Shown here piece after piece: positions 10,040-18,484 of a stretch of DNA of 64,000 nt. The translations under genes were made by a program, and so were the position numbers. The stretch is from Solirubrobacterales bacterium (GTDB taxonomy: Bacteria > Actinomycetota > Thermoleophilia > Solirubrobacterales > 70-9): assembly GCA_025936755.1 (NCBI GenBank), contig JAICSS010000004.1, forward strand, positions 62,001 through 126,000, given 5' to 3'. Position 1 is the first letter of the stretch. Each line of letters opens with the position of its first letter. The notes under the pieces are model-generated. The model saw only the letters and a list, made by a program, of their open reading frames with translations, was not told where the DNA came from and ran no database searches.

Positions 10040-10439
10040 CAGACTTGGTCGTGAACTTCGACGGGCACTTCGTGATCAGGGTTTCCGGTTCGCCGACGAA
10101 GCCGGCGCCCTCGACGGTGCCGGTGAGGACGATCTCGCGGCCGCCGCGGAAGGGGTCGGGGACGGTGCCCTCGTAGGTGACCGGCAGGCTCTTCCCCTTG
10201 CCGTCGCGGTCGACGACGCGGAAGGCGATGCCGTTGCCGTCGCGCTTGATCGAGCCGTTGACGACCGTGCCGGTCAGCTCGGCGCTGGTCCCGGGCGCGG
10301 CGTTGAGCAATTCCGAGGGCTCCTTCGCCTCGGTCGAGGCCGAGAACGAGGTGTAGATGAGCGCCACCGCGAGCAGCACGGCGACGCCGAGCGCGACGAC
10401 GAGCCGGATCTTCCGCTTCCGCTGAGGGTCCACAGGCAT
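10032..10439 (-). CDS. ccmE: Heme chaperone CcmE, cysteine-type variant
   Basis: 135 residues: a membrane anchor (about 12-30, VVALGVAVLLAVALIYTSF), then the OB-fold barrel (GTVVNGSIKRDGNGIAFRV, EIVLTGTVEGAGF). Classical CcmE binds heme covalently through the His of HxxxY. Here the equivalent position reads LITKCPSKF, so Cys replaces His, as in the known CxxxY class of CcmE', and the conserved Tyr is Phe. The protein would hold heme for CcmF, encoded immediately downstream. The gene seems leaderless: GATAAT lies 5 nt before the ATG, inside a perfect inverted repeat. Confidence 0.9.
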
Positions 10440-10460
10440 CCGGGATTATCGCAATCCCGG
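10440..10460. promoter_or_regulatory. Perfect inverted repeat over the ccmE promoter
   Basis: CCGGGATT-ATCGC-AATCCCGG spans 10440-10460 and abuts the ccmE start codon (10439). Read leftward it contains GATAAT (10450-10445), a good -10 element. The repeat could be an operator for a repressor or an RNA hairpin at the 5' end. The proximity to the start codon favours DNA binding. Confidence 0.45.
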
Positions 10461-10518
10461 CCCTCTGCCCTCGTCCCCGCCTACCGGGGGGACCTCGCCG
10501 GGCTGCCAGAATGCGGCC

Positions 10519-11220
10519 ATGGCCGACCCCGTTCTGCTGATCACCGGCGCCAGCAGCGGCATCGGCGCCGCCACCGCGCGGGCCGCCGCCCCCGGCTACC
10601 GCCTGGTGCTGGCGGCGCGGCGCGAGGAGGAGCTGCGGGAGCTGGCCGCCGAGCTCGGCGGCGAGGAGCGGGCGATCGCCGTCCGCTGCGACGTCACCGA
10701 GTGGGACCAGGTCGAGGCGATGACCGCGACGGCGCTGGAGCGCTTCGGCCGCATCGACGCCGTCTTCGCCAACGCCGGCTTCGGCGCCGCCCGCGGCTTT
10801 CTCGAGGAGTCTCCCGAACACTGGCGCTCGATGGTCCTCACCAACGTCTACGGGGTGGCGCTGACGATCCGCGCCACCCTTCCCCACCTGCTCGAGCGCG
10901 GCGACGGGCACTTCCTCGTCACCAGCTCGATCGCCGGGCGGCGGGTGCTGCCGGGCTCGCTGTACTCGGCGACGAAGTGGGCGGCGACGGCGATCGGCGA
11001 GGCGCTGCGGCAGGAGCTGCGGCAGATGCGCGACAACCACGGCATCCGCGTCACCCTGATCGAGCCCGGCATGGTCGACACCCCCTTCTTCGAGAACCGC
11101 CCCGGCGACAGCGCCCTCAGCGACGACGACGTCGCCCGCGCGGTGATGTTCGCCCTCGAGCAGCCCGATGGCGTCGACGTCAACGAGATCCTGATCCGCC
11201 CGATCGCCCAGTCGAACTAA
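10519..11220 (+). CDS. Short-chain dehydrogenase/reductase (SDR)
   Basis: 233 residues, classical SDR. The cofactor-binding TGASSGIG (about residues 9-16) is followed by LAARREEEL, whose Arg after the second strand suggests NADP(H). Downstream are DVTEWDQV, NAGFGAARGF, the catalytic Ser in TSSIAGRRV and the YSATKWA Tyr/Lys pair. The C-terminus has IEPGMVDTPFF. These enzymes oxidise or reduce alcohol/carbonyl groups; the substrate is unknown. It is transcribed divergently from ccmE. CAGAAT lies 6 nt before the ATG, consistent with a leaderless message. Confidence 0.92.
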   Translation: MADPVLLITGASSGIGAATARAAAPGYRLVLAARREEELRELAAELGGEERAIAVRCDVTEWDQVEAMTATALERFGRIDAVFANAGFGAARGFLEESPEHWRSMVLTNVYGVALTIRATLPHLLERGDGHFLVTSSIAGRRVLPGSLYSATKWAATAIGEALRQELRQMRDNHGIRVTLIEPGMVDTPFFENRPGDSALSDDDVARAVMFALEQPDGVDVNEILIRPIAQSN

Positions 11221-11262
11221 CCGCATCCGATTCTCGACCCAGCCGGGTGTGTCGAAAGTCGG

Positions 11263-12285
11263 TTACGGCAGCAGCAGGCGCACGAGGCGCCAGTAGGCGC
11301 GGAGGGCGAGGCGGGCCGGCCAGCTGCGGGCCAGCGGCGAGATCAGCTCGGAGTCGAGGTCCGGCGTCAGCGCCGCGGCGAACTCGCCGGCACCGATCTC
11401 GCGCCGGCGCTGGACGGCGCGGCGCTCGCGCAGCAGCCGCGGCAGCCAGCGGAGGAAGGCGAGGTCGGCGCGGAGCTTCTCCCTGCCCCAGCCGCCGGCG
11501 GCGGCGACCGGCAGCAGCGCCAGCTCGGTCGCCAGCAGCGCCGGCGCGAGCAGGGCCAGCAGGGCGCCGGGATAGGTGCGGACGAGGAAGGCGAGGCGGT
11601 TGCGCTCGAGCCAGAACCACTTCTCGGCGTTGGCGCCGAACTCGTAGTCGTGGGCGACCACCGCGGCGGGCTCGATGCCGACCGCGTGGCCCGCCATGCG
11701 GATCCGCACCGAGAGGTCGACGTCCTCGTGGTAGAGGAAGAACTCGGGAGGAAAGCCGCCGATCTCCCTCCAGGTTCGCAGCGGCACCGCCAGGCAGGCG
11801 CCGGAGGCGACAGGCACCTCGCCCGCCGGCGGCGCCTGCTCGAGCGGCAGGCCGTGGCCCCCGGCCCAGGTGATCCCGGTGAAGTGCAGCGGGTTGCCGC
11901 CCGAGTTGACGCGCTTCCCCTCGCCGTCCGCGACCAGCGCCTGCCAGGCGCCCCAGCCGCGACCCTCGACCCAGGGCCGGCGGATCGCCTCGCCGAACCC
12001 GGGCGTCGGCGCCGCGTCGGGGTTGAGGATCACCAGCAGGTCGCCGCGCGCCGTCTCGGCGCCGGCGTTGACGCCGCCGGTGAAGCCGGCGTTCCGCCCC
12101 ATCGTCACGAGCCGCGCCCGCGGCGCCAGCTCGCGCACCGCCTCGGCGTCGCCGTCGCCGGGGTTGTTGTCGACGACGATCAGCTCGTCGCCATCGCCCA
12201 GCTCCGGGAGCAGGGCGGGAAGGGTCCTCTGGAGATCGCCGCGGTTCTCGTAGGCGACGATCAGGACTGAGAGCGTCGGGCGCAC
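11263..12285 (-). CDS. Family 2 glycosyltransferase (rhamnosyltransferase-like)
   Basis: 340 residues with a GT-A fold: LSVLIVAYENRGDLQRTLPA, then IVVDNNPGDGD, NAGFTGGVNAGAETARGDLL and the metal-binding ILNPDAAPTP (DxA variant of DXD). Later GACLAVPLRTWREIGGFPP and FFLYHEDVDLSVRIRMAGH mark the acceptor/catalytic region. The C-terminal 100 residues include a hydrophobic patch (about 230-262) that may associate with the membrane. Enzymes of this group add rhamnose or similar sugars to surface polysaccharides; the sugar cannot be told here. The GTG start has AGGCTA/TAGCCT 8 nt upstream and no Shine-Dalgarno sequence. Confidence 0.88.
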   Translation of the reverse strand: MRPTLSVLIVAYENRGDLQRTLPALLPELGDGDELIVVDNNPGDGDAEAVRELAPRARLVTMGRNAGFTGGVNAGAETARGDLLVILNPDAAPTPGFGEAIRRPWVEGRGWGAWQALVADGEGKRVNSGGNPLHFTGITWAGGHGLPLEQAPPAGEVPVASGACLAVPLRTWREIGGFPPEFFLYHEDVDLSVRIRMAGHAVGIEPAAVVAHDYEFGANAEKWFWLERNRLAFLVRTYPGALLALLAPALLATELALLPVAAAGGWGREKLRADLAFLRWLPRLLRERRAVQRRREIGAGEFAAALTPDLDSELISPLARSWPARLALRAYWRLVRLLLP

Positions 12286-12346
12286 CGACGCGGAGGCTAT
12301 TCGGCCTTCCGCGCCGGTGCGACTGACTCGCTTGCTGGAACTGCTC

Positions 12347-15325
12347 CTACTTCTTGTCCTTCTTCTTTCCGCAGGAGACGACGTTCAGCTTGAACTTGTT
12401 GTTCTTCACCTTCTTGCCGTTCTGGCCCTTGATGTTCAGCACCGCACGCTGCGGCCTCTTGCAGGTGTTGACCGAGTTGACCAGGAGGCCTTTCCTGCCG
12501 CCCTTCATGTTGAGGACGAACTTGCTCACCGGCACGTCCGGCGTCGAGCGGAAGACCGTCTTCAGTCCTCCGGTGCTGCCGCTGCCGATCACGCCGCGCA
12601 GGTGGATGTCCACCTGGCCGCGCAGGTCGACCAGCAGGTCCGGCAGTTCGTTGTCGGACGAGACGAGGTAGACCTTGCCCTGCAGCTTGTCTTCCAGCAG
12701 CGGCGTCCTCGCGAACGCGTTGCCGTAGACGGATGCCTTCGGGCAGTTGTGCTCGGCCAGCTGCGGCCGCGTGCAGACGGTGCCGATGTGGCCCTGTTCG
12801 AGGAACAGCGAGCGCGGCATGGTCAGGGCCGTGCGGGCGATGTTGGCGTCGCCGCCGCGGGCCTTCAGTTCCGCCTTCAGGCGCGGGAACTTGTTCCGCG
12901 TCGTCGGGCCGAACAGCCTCACCCGCAGCTTCGGCTTGAAGCCGAGCTTGCCGCACCCGATCACCTGGAACGGGTCGTTGACGGCGTAGGAGCTGAACGC
13001 GGCCGGGTTGGTCGGGTCAGCGCCGCCGCCCTCGATCGACCCCGTCGTCGCCTGCGGATCGCAGTTCGTCGGGTTGAGCATGAACCGCTCCTTGTCGATG
13101 TTGAGGTCGATCGAGCGCAGGTCCAGCTTCACCCCGCCGAAGACGTCGGGAATGACGTCGGAGACGGCGTGGATCTGGGCGGTTTCCGGATCGACGTTGA
13201 GCGCGATCCGGACGACCACGGTGCCGAGGTCGAACGGACCGGCCACCGCCGGCGTCACCGTGACCAGCGAGACCGGTGCCCCCTTGTAGGGGCCGGCCAG
13301 GTAGGCCCAACCGCCGAGCTGCAGCGGGTTGGAGCCGGTGCCGGACACCGTCGACACTGTTCCGAGCAGGCTGGCCAGCGAGCAGCTCGGATTGCTCCGC
13401 TCTTCCTGGCCGCTCTTCGCGGCCGCGGCCGCGATCGCCGACTCCGGGCAGTAAGGGATCCCGGCGAGCCTGCCGGTCAGCCCCTTCGGCAGCGTCACGT
13501 CGACCACCTTCAGCTCCTGCTCCCCGTCCCGGCGGCCGATGTGGACGTGGAAGGGCGAGAAGGCCGCGGCCTCGTCGCTGTTGGTTTTCGCCTTGTAGGC
13601 CGGAGCGAACTTCCGCTCCGCCATCGTCTTCGGACAGGCCCCGCCGGTCGGGTCGGTGCTGAGGGTGACGGTCGAGTCGACCGGCTTCAGTTCCCCGGGC
13701 CGCGCCCACGGTTCGAAGCGGCTGGTGCCCGTGGCCGAGCAGACCGGCGGGCTCGTCAGCACGTTTTTCCCACCGTCGAAGCGGACCCTGATCTCTTCGA
13801 ACGGCACCTGCGGCAGCCCCGACGGCAGCTGACCGAAGAACTCGTTGCTCAACCGGTCGTCGATCACCGCGGTCAGCTCGCCGGTGGCCTTGTCGGCCTT
13901 GACGTGGCCGACCAGGCGGGCGTCGATCCCCTCCTGTTCGCTCTTGGCTTCGAGCAGGATCCGGAACTGTTCGCCGGATTCAGGGTCGCGGCTCTTCTGC
14001 TCGCCGACGTAGACGTCGCCGACCAGCGGCTCCGCCAGCGGCGCCGATTCGACTTCGACCGTGCCGATGTCGGACTCCGCCGGGCATTCGTTGTCCATCA
14101 CCCGGACGCCCTTCTTGAATTGGGCGTCCGAGCAGGCGGCGAGGCCGTTGGCCCCGGAGGGGTTGATGCCCATCCCCTTCGGCAGCACGACTTCCGCTTT
14201 GCGGACGTGCGATTGCGACTGGTTTTCGTTGCCTTCGGTCGCCGGGTCGAAGGGCAGTTTCGCCGTCACCGACGCCGGAGCGGGCGAGTCGACCGCGTCG
14301 GTGCCCGGGTTGACGTCGAGCGCCGGGTCGAAGGGGACCGTGTCGCAACCGGTCTGCTGGACCCGCACCCCGCCGACCTTCGGCGGCTTCGCCTCGACCG
14401 GGGTCGAGCCGTGCGGGAATTCGGGGTCCGGATCGCCGTAGGACTCGGCCCGGAACCAGGTCGAGTAGAGGTGTTCGAACTGCGGGTCGTTCGGGTCGAA
14501 GCAGGTGGTCGGGTTCGTGAGGTACGTCCCGTCACCGCTGCGGCCGAAGCTGACCAGGCGGCTGATCAGGGTCGAGAGACCGGTGATTTCCGCCGTGTTC
14601 GGCAGTCTGATCGTGAAGCTCTCGTGGAAGTCGCTCTCCCAGGCGACTTCGGTTTCGAGGAAGACCGGCACTTTTTTGCCGATCACGAATCCGAGTTTCG
14701 CCGGTTCGCCCGGAGCCGGGACCAGGTTGTACACCTGCACCTGGGTGTTGCCGGGGGTCGGTGGGATCACGAACCCTTTGGGCGGTTTGAACCCAGGGGC
14801 GATTTCGACTTCTTCTTTGTTGGTCACGAGGGTGACCTTCTCTTCGCCGGTCTGGGTCTCCGGTTTGCACTGCGGTTCGTAGATCTGCGGCGAGGGCGAG
14901 AAGAGGAATTCGGAGAGCGCGCACCGCGAAGGCGTCGCCTCCGGGTTCACGGTCAGGCCCGGCGGCAGGTCGCTGCGCAGGGTCTTGATCGTCCGTTCGC
15001 TGATCGGTTCTTCGATTTCCGCCAGCAGGCTCCCCGGGGGGAACGGCGGCGAGGGCAGCGGCGCAAAGGGTTTGTGCTTGATGATGTACTGCGTGAAGCC
15101 GATCGGCGGGTGCCCGGCTGCCGTCGTGTAGTAGATGGTCGGCGTTTCCACCGAGCAGTTTTTCCCGGCTTCCTGTTCCTGGGTGCAGGTACCTGCCTGG
15201 AAGCCCTGGTCAGCCGTTTCGTTCTGCGGCTGGATGATGTCCGGGGTGTCCGCATGTGCCATGACCGGCATTGCGAACAGAGCCCCTAAACACAGTAAAA
15301 GCAGCGCAAGCGAGCGCTTTCCCAT
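12347..15325 (-). CDS. Large secreted four-module paralog A
   Basis: 992 residues, function unknown. A signal peptide (cleavage near AHA-DTP) follows a start with AGGAGG spaced by 5 nt. After an N-terminal domain (QGFQAGTC, TTAAGHPPIGFTQYIIKHK), four related modules each open with (L/M)Px(G/S)(L/M), then Cys, then CPxxS, then LxGxVY, and close with a phenylalanine strand and Cys: about C135-C275, C398-C529, C626-C755 and C851-C955. Module ends read LTNPTTC, LTSPPVC, LNPTNC and LVNSVNTC. The C-terminal tail is basic (CGKKKDKK). It is the last of three tandem same-strand paralogs. No catalytic motif or membrane anchor is seen. An extracellular or wall-associated, disulfide-rich structural or binding role is inferred. 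Confidence 0.85.
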   Translation of the reverse strand: MGKRSLALLLLCLGALFAMPVMAHADTPDIIQPQNETADQGFQAGTCTQEQEAGKNCSVETPTIYYTTAAGHPPIGFTQYIIKHKPFAPLPSPPFPPGSLLAEIEEPISERTIKTLRSDLPPGLTVNPEATPSRCALSEFLFSPSPQIYEPQCKPETQTGEEKVTLVTNKEEVEIAPGFKPPKGFVIPPTPGNTQVQVYNLVPAPGEPAKLGFVIGKKVPVFLETEVAWESDFHESFTIRLPNTAEITGLSTLISRLVSFGRSGDGTYLTNPTTCFDPNDPQFEHLYSTWFRAESYGDPDPEFPHGSTPVEAKPPKVGGVRVQQTGCDTVPFDPALDVNPGTDAVDSPAPASVTAKLPFDPATEGNENQSQSHVRKAEVVLPKGMGINPSGANGLAACSDAQFKKGVRVMDNECPAESDIGTVEVESAPLAEPLVGDVYVGEQKSRDPESGEQFRILLEAKSEQEGIDARLVGHVKADKATGELTAVIDDRLSNEFFGQLPSGLPQVPFEEIRVRFDGGKNVLTSPPVCSATGTSRFEPWARPGELKPVDSTVTLSTDPTGGACPKTMAERKFAPAYKAKTNSDEAAAFSPFHVHIGRRDGEQELKVVDVTLPKGLTGRLAGIPYCPESAIAAAAAKSGQEERSNPSCSLASLLGTVSTVSGTGSNPLQLGGWAYLAGPYKGAPVSLVTVTPAVAGPFDLGTVVVRIALNVDPETAQIHAVSDVIPDVFGGVKLDLRSIDLNIDKERFMLNPTNCDPQATTGSIEGGGADPTNPAAFSSYAVNDPFQVIGCGKLGFKPKLRVRLFGPTTRNKFPRLKAELKARGGDANIARTALTMPRSLFLEQGHIGTVCTRPQLAEHNCPKASVYGNAFARTPLLEDKLQGKVYLVSSDNELPDLLVDLRGQVDIHLRGVIGSGSTGGLKTVFRSTPDVPVSKFVLNMKGGRKGLLVNSVNTCKRPQRAVLNIKGQNGKKVKNNKFKLNVVSCGKKKDKK

Positions 15326-15396
15326 TCATTCCTCCTCGTTTGTCCCTCAACGAGGACGCCCCCTGTAGCGCCCTGGGTACTTCCCTCCCGCGAAGG

Positions 15397-15424
15397 ACAT
15401 TACACGGTACTAGGGGCGTTTCAA
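15397..15424 (-). promoter_or_regulatory. Candidate promoter of paralog A
   Basis: Read leftward, TTGAAA (15424-15419) and TAATGT (15402-15397) are separated by 16 bp, about 70 bp upstream of the ATG. This leaves room for a 5' leader that contains the strong AGGAGG site. Confidence 0.4.
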
Positions 15425-15435
15425 GTGACTCGGTG

Positions 15436-15491
15436 GGTTACTACCTTGGTAACCGTGACACTGATCTGTGACATGACACTTAACGGTGTCA
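15436..15491. promoter_or_regulatory. Two palindromes upstream of paralog A
   Basis: GGTTAC-N7-GTAACC occupies 15436-15454. TGACAC-N6-GTGTCA occupies 15474-15491. Between them GTGACA is repeated directly at 15455 and 15468. They lie just upstream of the candidate -35 of paralog A, a usual place for activator binding. The 222-bp gap 15326-15547 holds no gene. Confidence 0.45.
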
Positions 15492-15547
15492 TTGTCGTCG
15501 TCGCCAGCAGTGAAAAGATGCGGCTTCGGTACTTCCGAAATACCGGA

Positions 15548-18430
15548 CTAGCGCTTCTTCTTTTTCCCCTGCTTACCGTGGCAGGGAGTGCGCAGCTTCG
15601 GCTTGCTGTTGGCTTTCTTCCCGTTCTGGCCTTTGATGCGGATGATCGCCCGCACCGGTTTCGCGCAGAGGTTGGTCGAGTTGACCAGGAGGCCCTTCTT
15701 CCCGCCCGGCAGCGTCATCACGAACTTCGTCACGGGCACGTCCGGCACCCGGCCGAAGGTGGTGCGGATGCCGCCGTGGAAGCTGTCGATGCGGCCGACG
15801 AGGTCGATGTCCACCTGCCCCTCGAGGTGGGCGACCAGGTCCGGCAGCGTGTTGTTGGAGGAGCGCAGGTAGACGGGCCCTTCCACCGGTTTCCCGAGCA
15901 GCGGCGTGAACGCGCGCGCCCTGCCGTAGATCGACTTCTTCGGGCACTTTTCTTCGGCGAACTGGACCCGCGTGCAGACCTTGGCCAGGCTCGCCTGGTC
16001 GAGGAAGAGCGCGTGCGGCAGCGCCACCGAGGCCTTGCGGATGTTCGCGTCCTTGCCTCGGGCCTTGAGGACCGCTCGCAGCCTCGGGTTCTTCGCACGC
16101 TGCGTCTTCCCGAACAGCCTCAGCTTCAGCTTCGGGTGGAACTTGAGCTTGCGGCAGCCGCCGTTCCTGTAAGCGACGGCGACCTTGAAGGCGGAATAGG
16201 AGGACGGGTTCAGCGGATCGGCACCGCCGCCCTTGATCTCCCCCGCCGTCGCCCCCTTGCGGCAGTTGGTGCCGTTGAGGGTGAAGTCGTCGCGGTTGAT
16301 GTTGAGGAAGACCGAGCGGATGTCGAGCTTGGTGCCGCCGTAGACGTCGGGAATGTCGTTCGTCTTCGGGTGGATCTGGGCCGTTTCCGGATCGAGGAAG
16401 AAGGGGACGCGGACGACCACGTTGCCGAGGTCGAACGGACCCGCCAGCGCCGGCGTCACGACGAGCAGCGAGAGCGGCGCGCCCTGGTAGCGCCCGGCGA
16501 GGTAGGCGTCGCCATCGATCTTCAGCGGGTCCGGCCCGGTGCCCGCCTGCACGACGGCCGACCCGACCCGGCTCTCCTTCGGGCAGGCGGCGTTCTTCTT
16601 CTCCGCCGCCCCGGACCGGCTCTCGGTCTTCGCGATCGCGTCGGGCGGGCAGTAGGGAACGCCTTTCAGCTTCGCGGTCGCCCCTTCCGGCAGGGTGATG
16701 TCGAGGCCTTTCAGCTCCTGCTCCCCCGGCGGGCGGGTGATGTGGGTGGAGAACGGGGTGAAGGTTTTCGCCCGGTCGCTCTTCGGCGTCGCCTCGAAGC
16801 CGGGCGAGAAGGGCCGGCCCGCCATCGTCTTCGGGCAGGGGCCGCCGCCGGGCGCGTTGGGGAGGTCGAATTTGCTCGACGGCGTCGCCGGGGCATTGCC
16901 CGACCAGGGCTCGAGCTGGCTGGCGGTCGTGTTCGGACCGCAGGTCGGCGGGCTGCTCAAAGCGGCCTTGGGCCCCCCGTCGATGCTGAGGCGGAAGGTG
17001 GTGAAGGGAACCTGCGGCAGCCCGTGGGGCAGGTTGTCGGCGTTGCCGCCGCGGGTCACCGCCTTCGCCGGTTCGTCGAAGACCGCGGTCAGCTGGCCGG
17101 TCTTCGCGTTGGCGACGGCGTTGCCCACCAGCCGTACCGAGATCCCGTAGCGGGCGGACTCGGCGTCGACGAAGATGCGGAACTCTTCGCCCGACTCGGG
17201 GTCGCGGCTCTTCTGCTCGCCGACGTAGACGTTCCCGGCCAGAGGACCTTCCGGCAGCGGCGGCGACTCCACCGTAACCGTGCCGACCTTCGAAGCCGCC
17301 GGGCAGGCGACCGGGTTGCGCGTCCCCTTGCCGAACTGAGCGTCGCTGCAGGCGGCGAGGCCGTTGGCCGCAGAGGGGTTCAGGCCCATGCCGGCCGGCA
17401 GGGTCACCCGTGCCGTCCTCATCGTCGAGGTTTCCTGGCCCGTCGCGCTCGGTTCGATCGGCAGCTTCACCTCGGTCGTCATTCCGGCCGGGGAGTCGAC
17501 CTGGTTGGTGCCGGGGTCGGTCCCGAGCGACGGTTTGAAGGGAATCGAGCCGCAGCCTTTCGGGCTCGTCCCCGGCGGCAGCTTCGCCTCGACGAAGGGC
17601 GAGCCGTTCGGGAAGCTCGGGTCGGGGTTCTGCAGCGAGTCGGCGCGGGCGTAGGTCGAGTAGGTGTGCTCGAAGGCCCCGGCCGGCTGGAAGCAGGTGC
17701 TGGGGTTGGTGAGGAAGTAGCCGGTGGCGGCCGAGCCGGCGCGACCGTTGAAGACGAGCCGGTTTTTCAGCAGCTTCACGTTCGAGACCTTGGGAACGTG
17801 GATCGTGAAGCCCTCGTGGTAGTCGGAGTCGTAGGCGACGTCCGCTTCGAGGTAGATGTCGCTGGGCGGCTCGGTGAGGACCGGGTTGATGACGCTGAAC
17901 CCGAAGCGCGCCGGCTCGCCGTTCTTCGGTTTGACGTTGTAGACGAGCGCCGCGACCGTGATCGGCGCCGCGAGCAGTTCGGGGGTGACGGTGACCAGGC
18001 TTTTCCCGACCTGACTGGCGGCCGGGCAGGTGGCGGCATCGGGGTGCTGGCCAGGCCCGACGTCGCAGCGGGGGATGGCGCCGGGGTTGACGCTGAGGCC
18101 GACGGGCAGGTCGACCCGCAGGGTCTTCATGTCCACTTCCGGCGCTTCGGTGCCGATCCCCGTCAGCGGGATTTCAACCGTTTTGTGCCGGACGATGAAC
18201 TGGGTGATCCCGAATGGGGGATGGCCCGCGGCGGTTTCGTAGAACTCCGCTTTCGGGCTGTCGGGAGCGCAGGTTTCGGTGTTGCAGGTTCCCGCCTGCC
18301 AGCCGTCGTCCGCGCTGGGCGGGTTGTTCTGCGGCGAGAAGACGACTTCGCCGGCCTGCGCCGCCGCGGGCGCGAGAAGGACCCCGAGAAAGACGGCAAC
18401 CGACAGCATCTGTGCGACCCATTTCCTCAC
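15548..18430 (-). CDS. Large secreted four-module paralog B
   Basis: 960 residues, paralogous to its two neighbours over the full length. It starts at GTG 18430 (MRKWVAQMLSVAVFLGVLLA signal peptide, cleavage near AQA-GEV). An internal ATG at 18409 would still keep a signal sequence. Shared blocks include DGWQAGTCNTETC, FYETAAGHPPFGITQFIVRH, LPAGMGLNPSAANGLAACSD, GNVYVGEQKSRDPESGEEF, YLAGRYQGAPLSLLVVTPA and RVPDVPVTKFVMTLPGGKK, ending in a lysine-rich tail (GKQGKKKKR). The four-module, Cys-bracketed plan is as in paralog A. Only 54 bp separate it from paralog C, so co-transcription is likely. The role is unknown. Confidence 0.85.
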   Translation of the reverse strand: MRKWVAQMLSVAVFLGVLLAPAAAQAGEVVFSPQNNPPSADDGWQAGTCNTETCAPDSPKAEFYETAAGHPPFGITQFIVRHKTVEIPLTGIGTEAPEVDMKTLRVDLPVGLSVNPGAIPRCDVGPGQHPDAATCPAASQVGKSLVTVTPELLAAPITVAALVYNVKPKNGEPARFGFSVINPVLTEPPSDIYLEADVAYDSDYHEGFTIHVPKVSNVKLLKNRLVFNGRAGSAATGYFLTNPSTCFQPAGAFEHTYSTYARADSLQNPDPSFPNGSPFVEAKLPPGTSPKGCGSIPFKPSLGTDPGTNQVDSPAGMTTEVKLPIEPSATGQETSTMRTARVTLPAGMGLNPSAANGLAACSDAQFGKGTRNPVACPAASKVGTVTVESPPLPEGPLAGNVYVGEQKSRDPESGEEFRIFVDAESARYGISVRLVGNAVANAKTGQLTAVFDEPAKAVTRGGNADNLPHGLPQVPFTTFRLSIDGGPKAALSSPPTCGPNTTASQLEPWSGNAPATPSSKFDLPNAPGGGPCPKTMAGRPFSPGFEATPKSDRAKTFTPFSTHITRPPGEQELKGLDITLPEGATAKLKGVPYCPPDAIAKTESRSGAAEKKNAACPKESRVGSAVVQAGTGPDPLKIDGDAYLAGRYQGAPLSLLVVTPALAGPFDLGNVVVRVPFFLDPETAQIHPKTNDIPDVYGGTKLDIRSVFLNINRDDFTLNGTNCRKGATAGEIKGGGADPLNPSSYSAFKVAVAYRNGGCRKLKFHPKLKLRLFGKTQRAKNPRLRAVLKARGKDANIRKASVALPHALFLDQASLAKVCTRVQFAEEKCPKKSIYGRARAFTPLLGKPVEGPVYLRSSNNTLPDLVAHLEGQVDIDLVGRIDSFHGGIRTTFGRVPDVPVTKFVMTLPGGKKGLLVNSTNLCAKPVRAIIRIKGQNGKKANSKPKLRTPCHGKQGKKKKR

Positions 18431-18484
18431 CTGGACAGGGGAGTACCCGGGTGTTCGGCCGGTTAATCCGCCAGCGGCCGCCCA

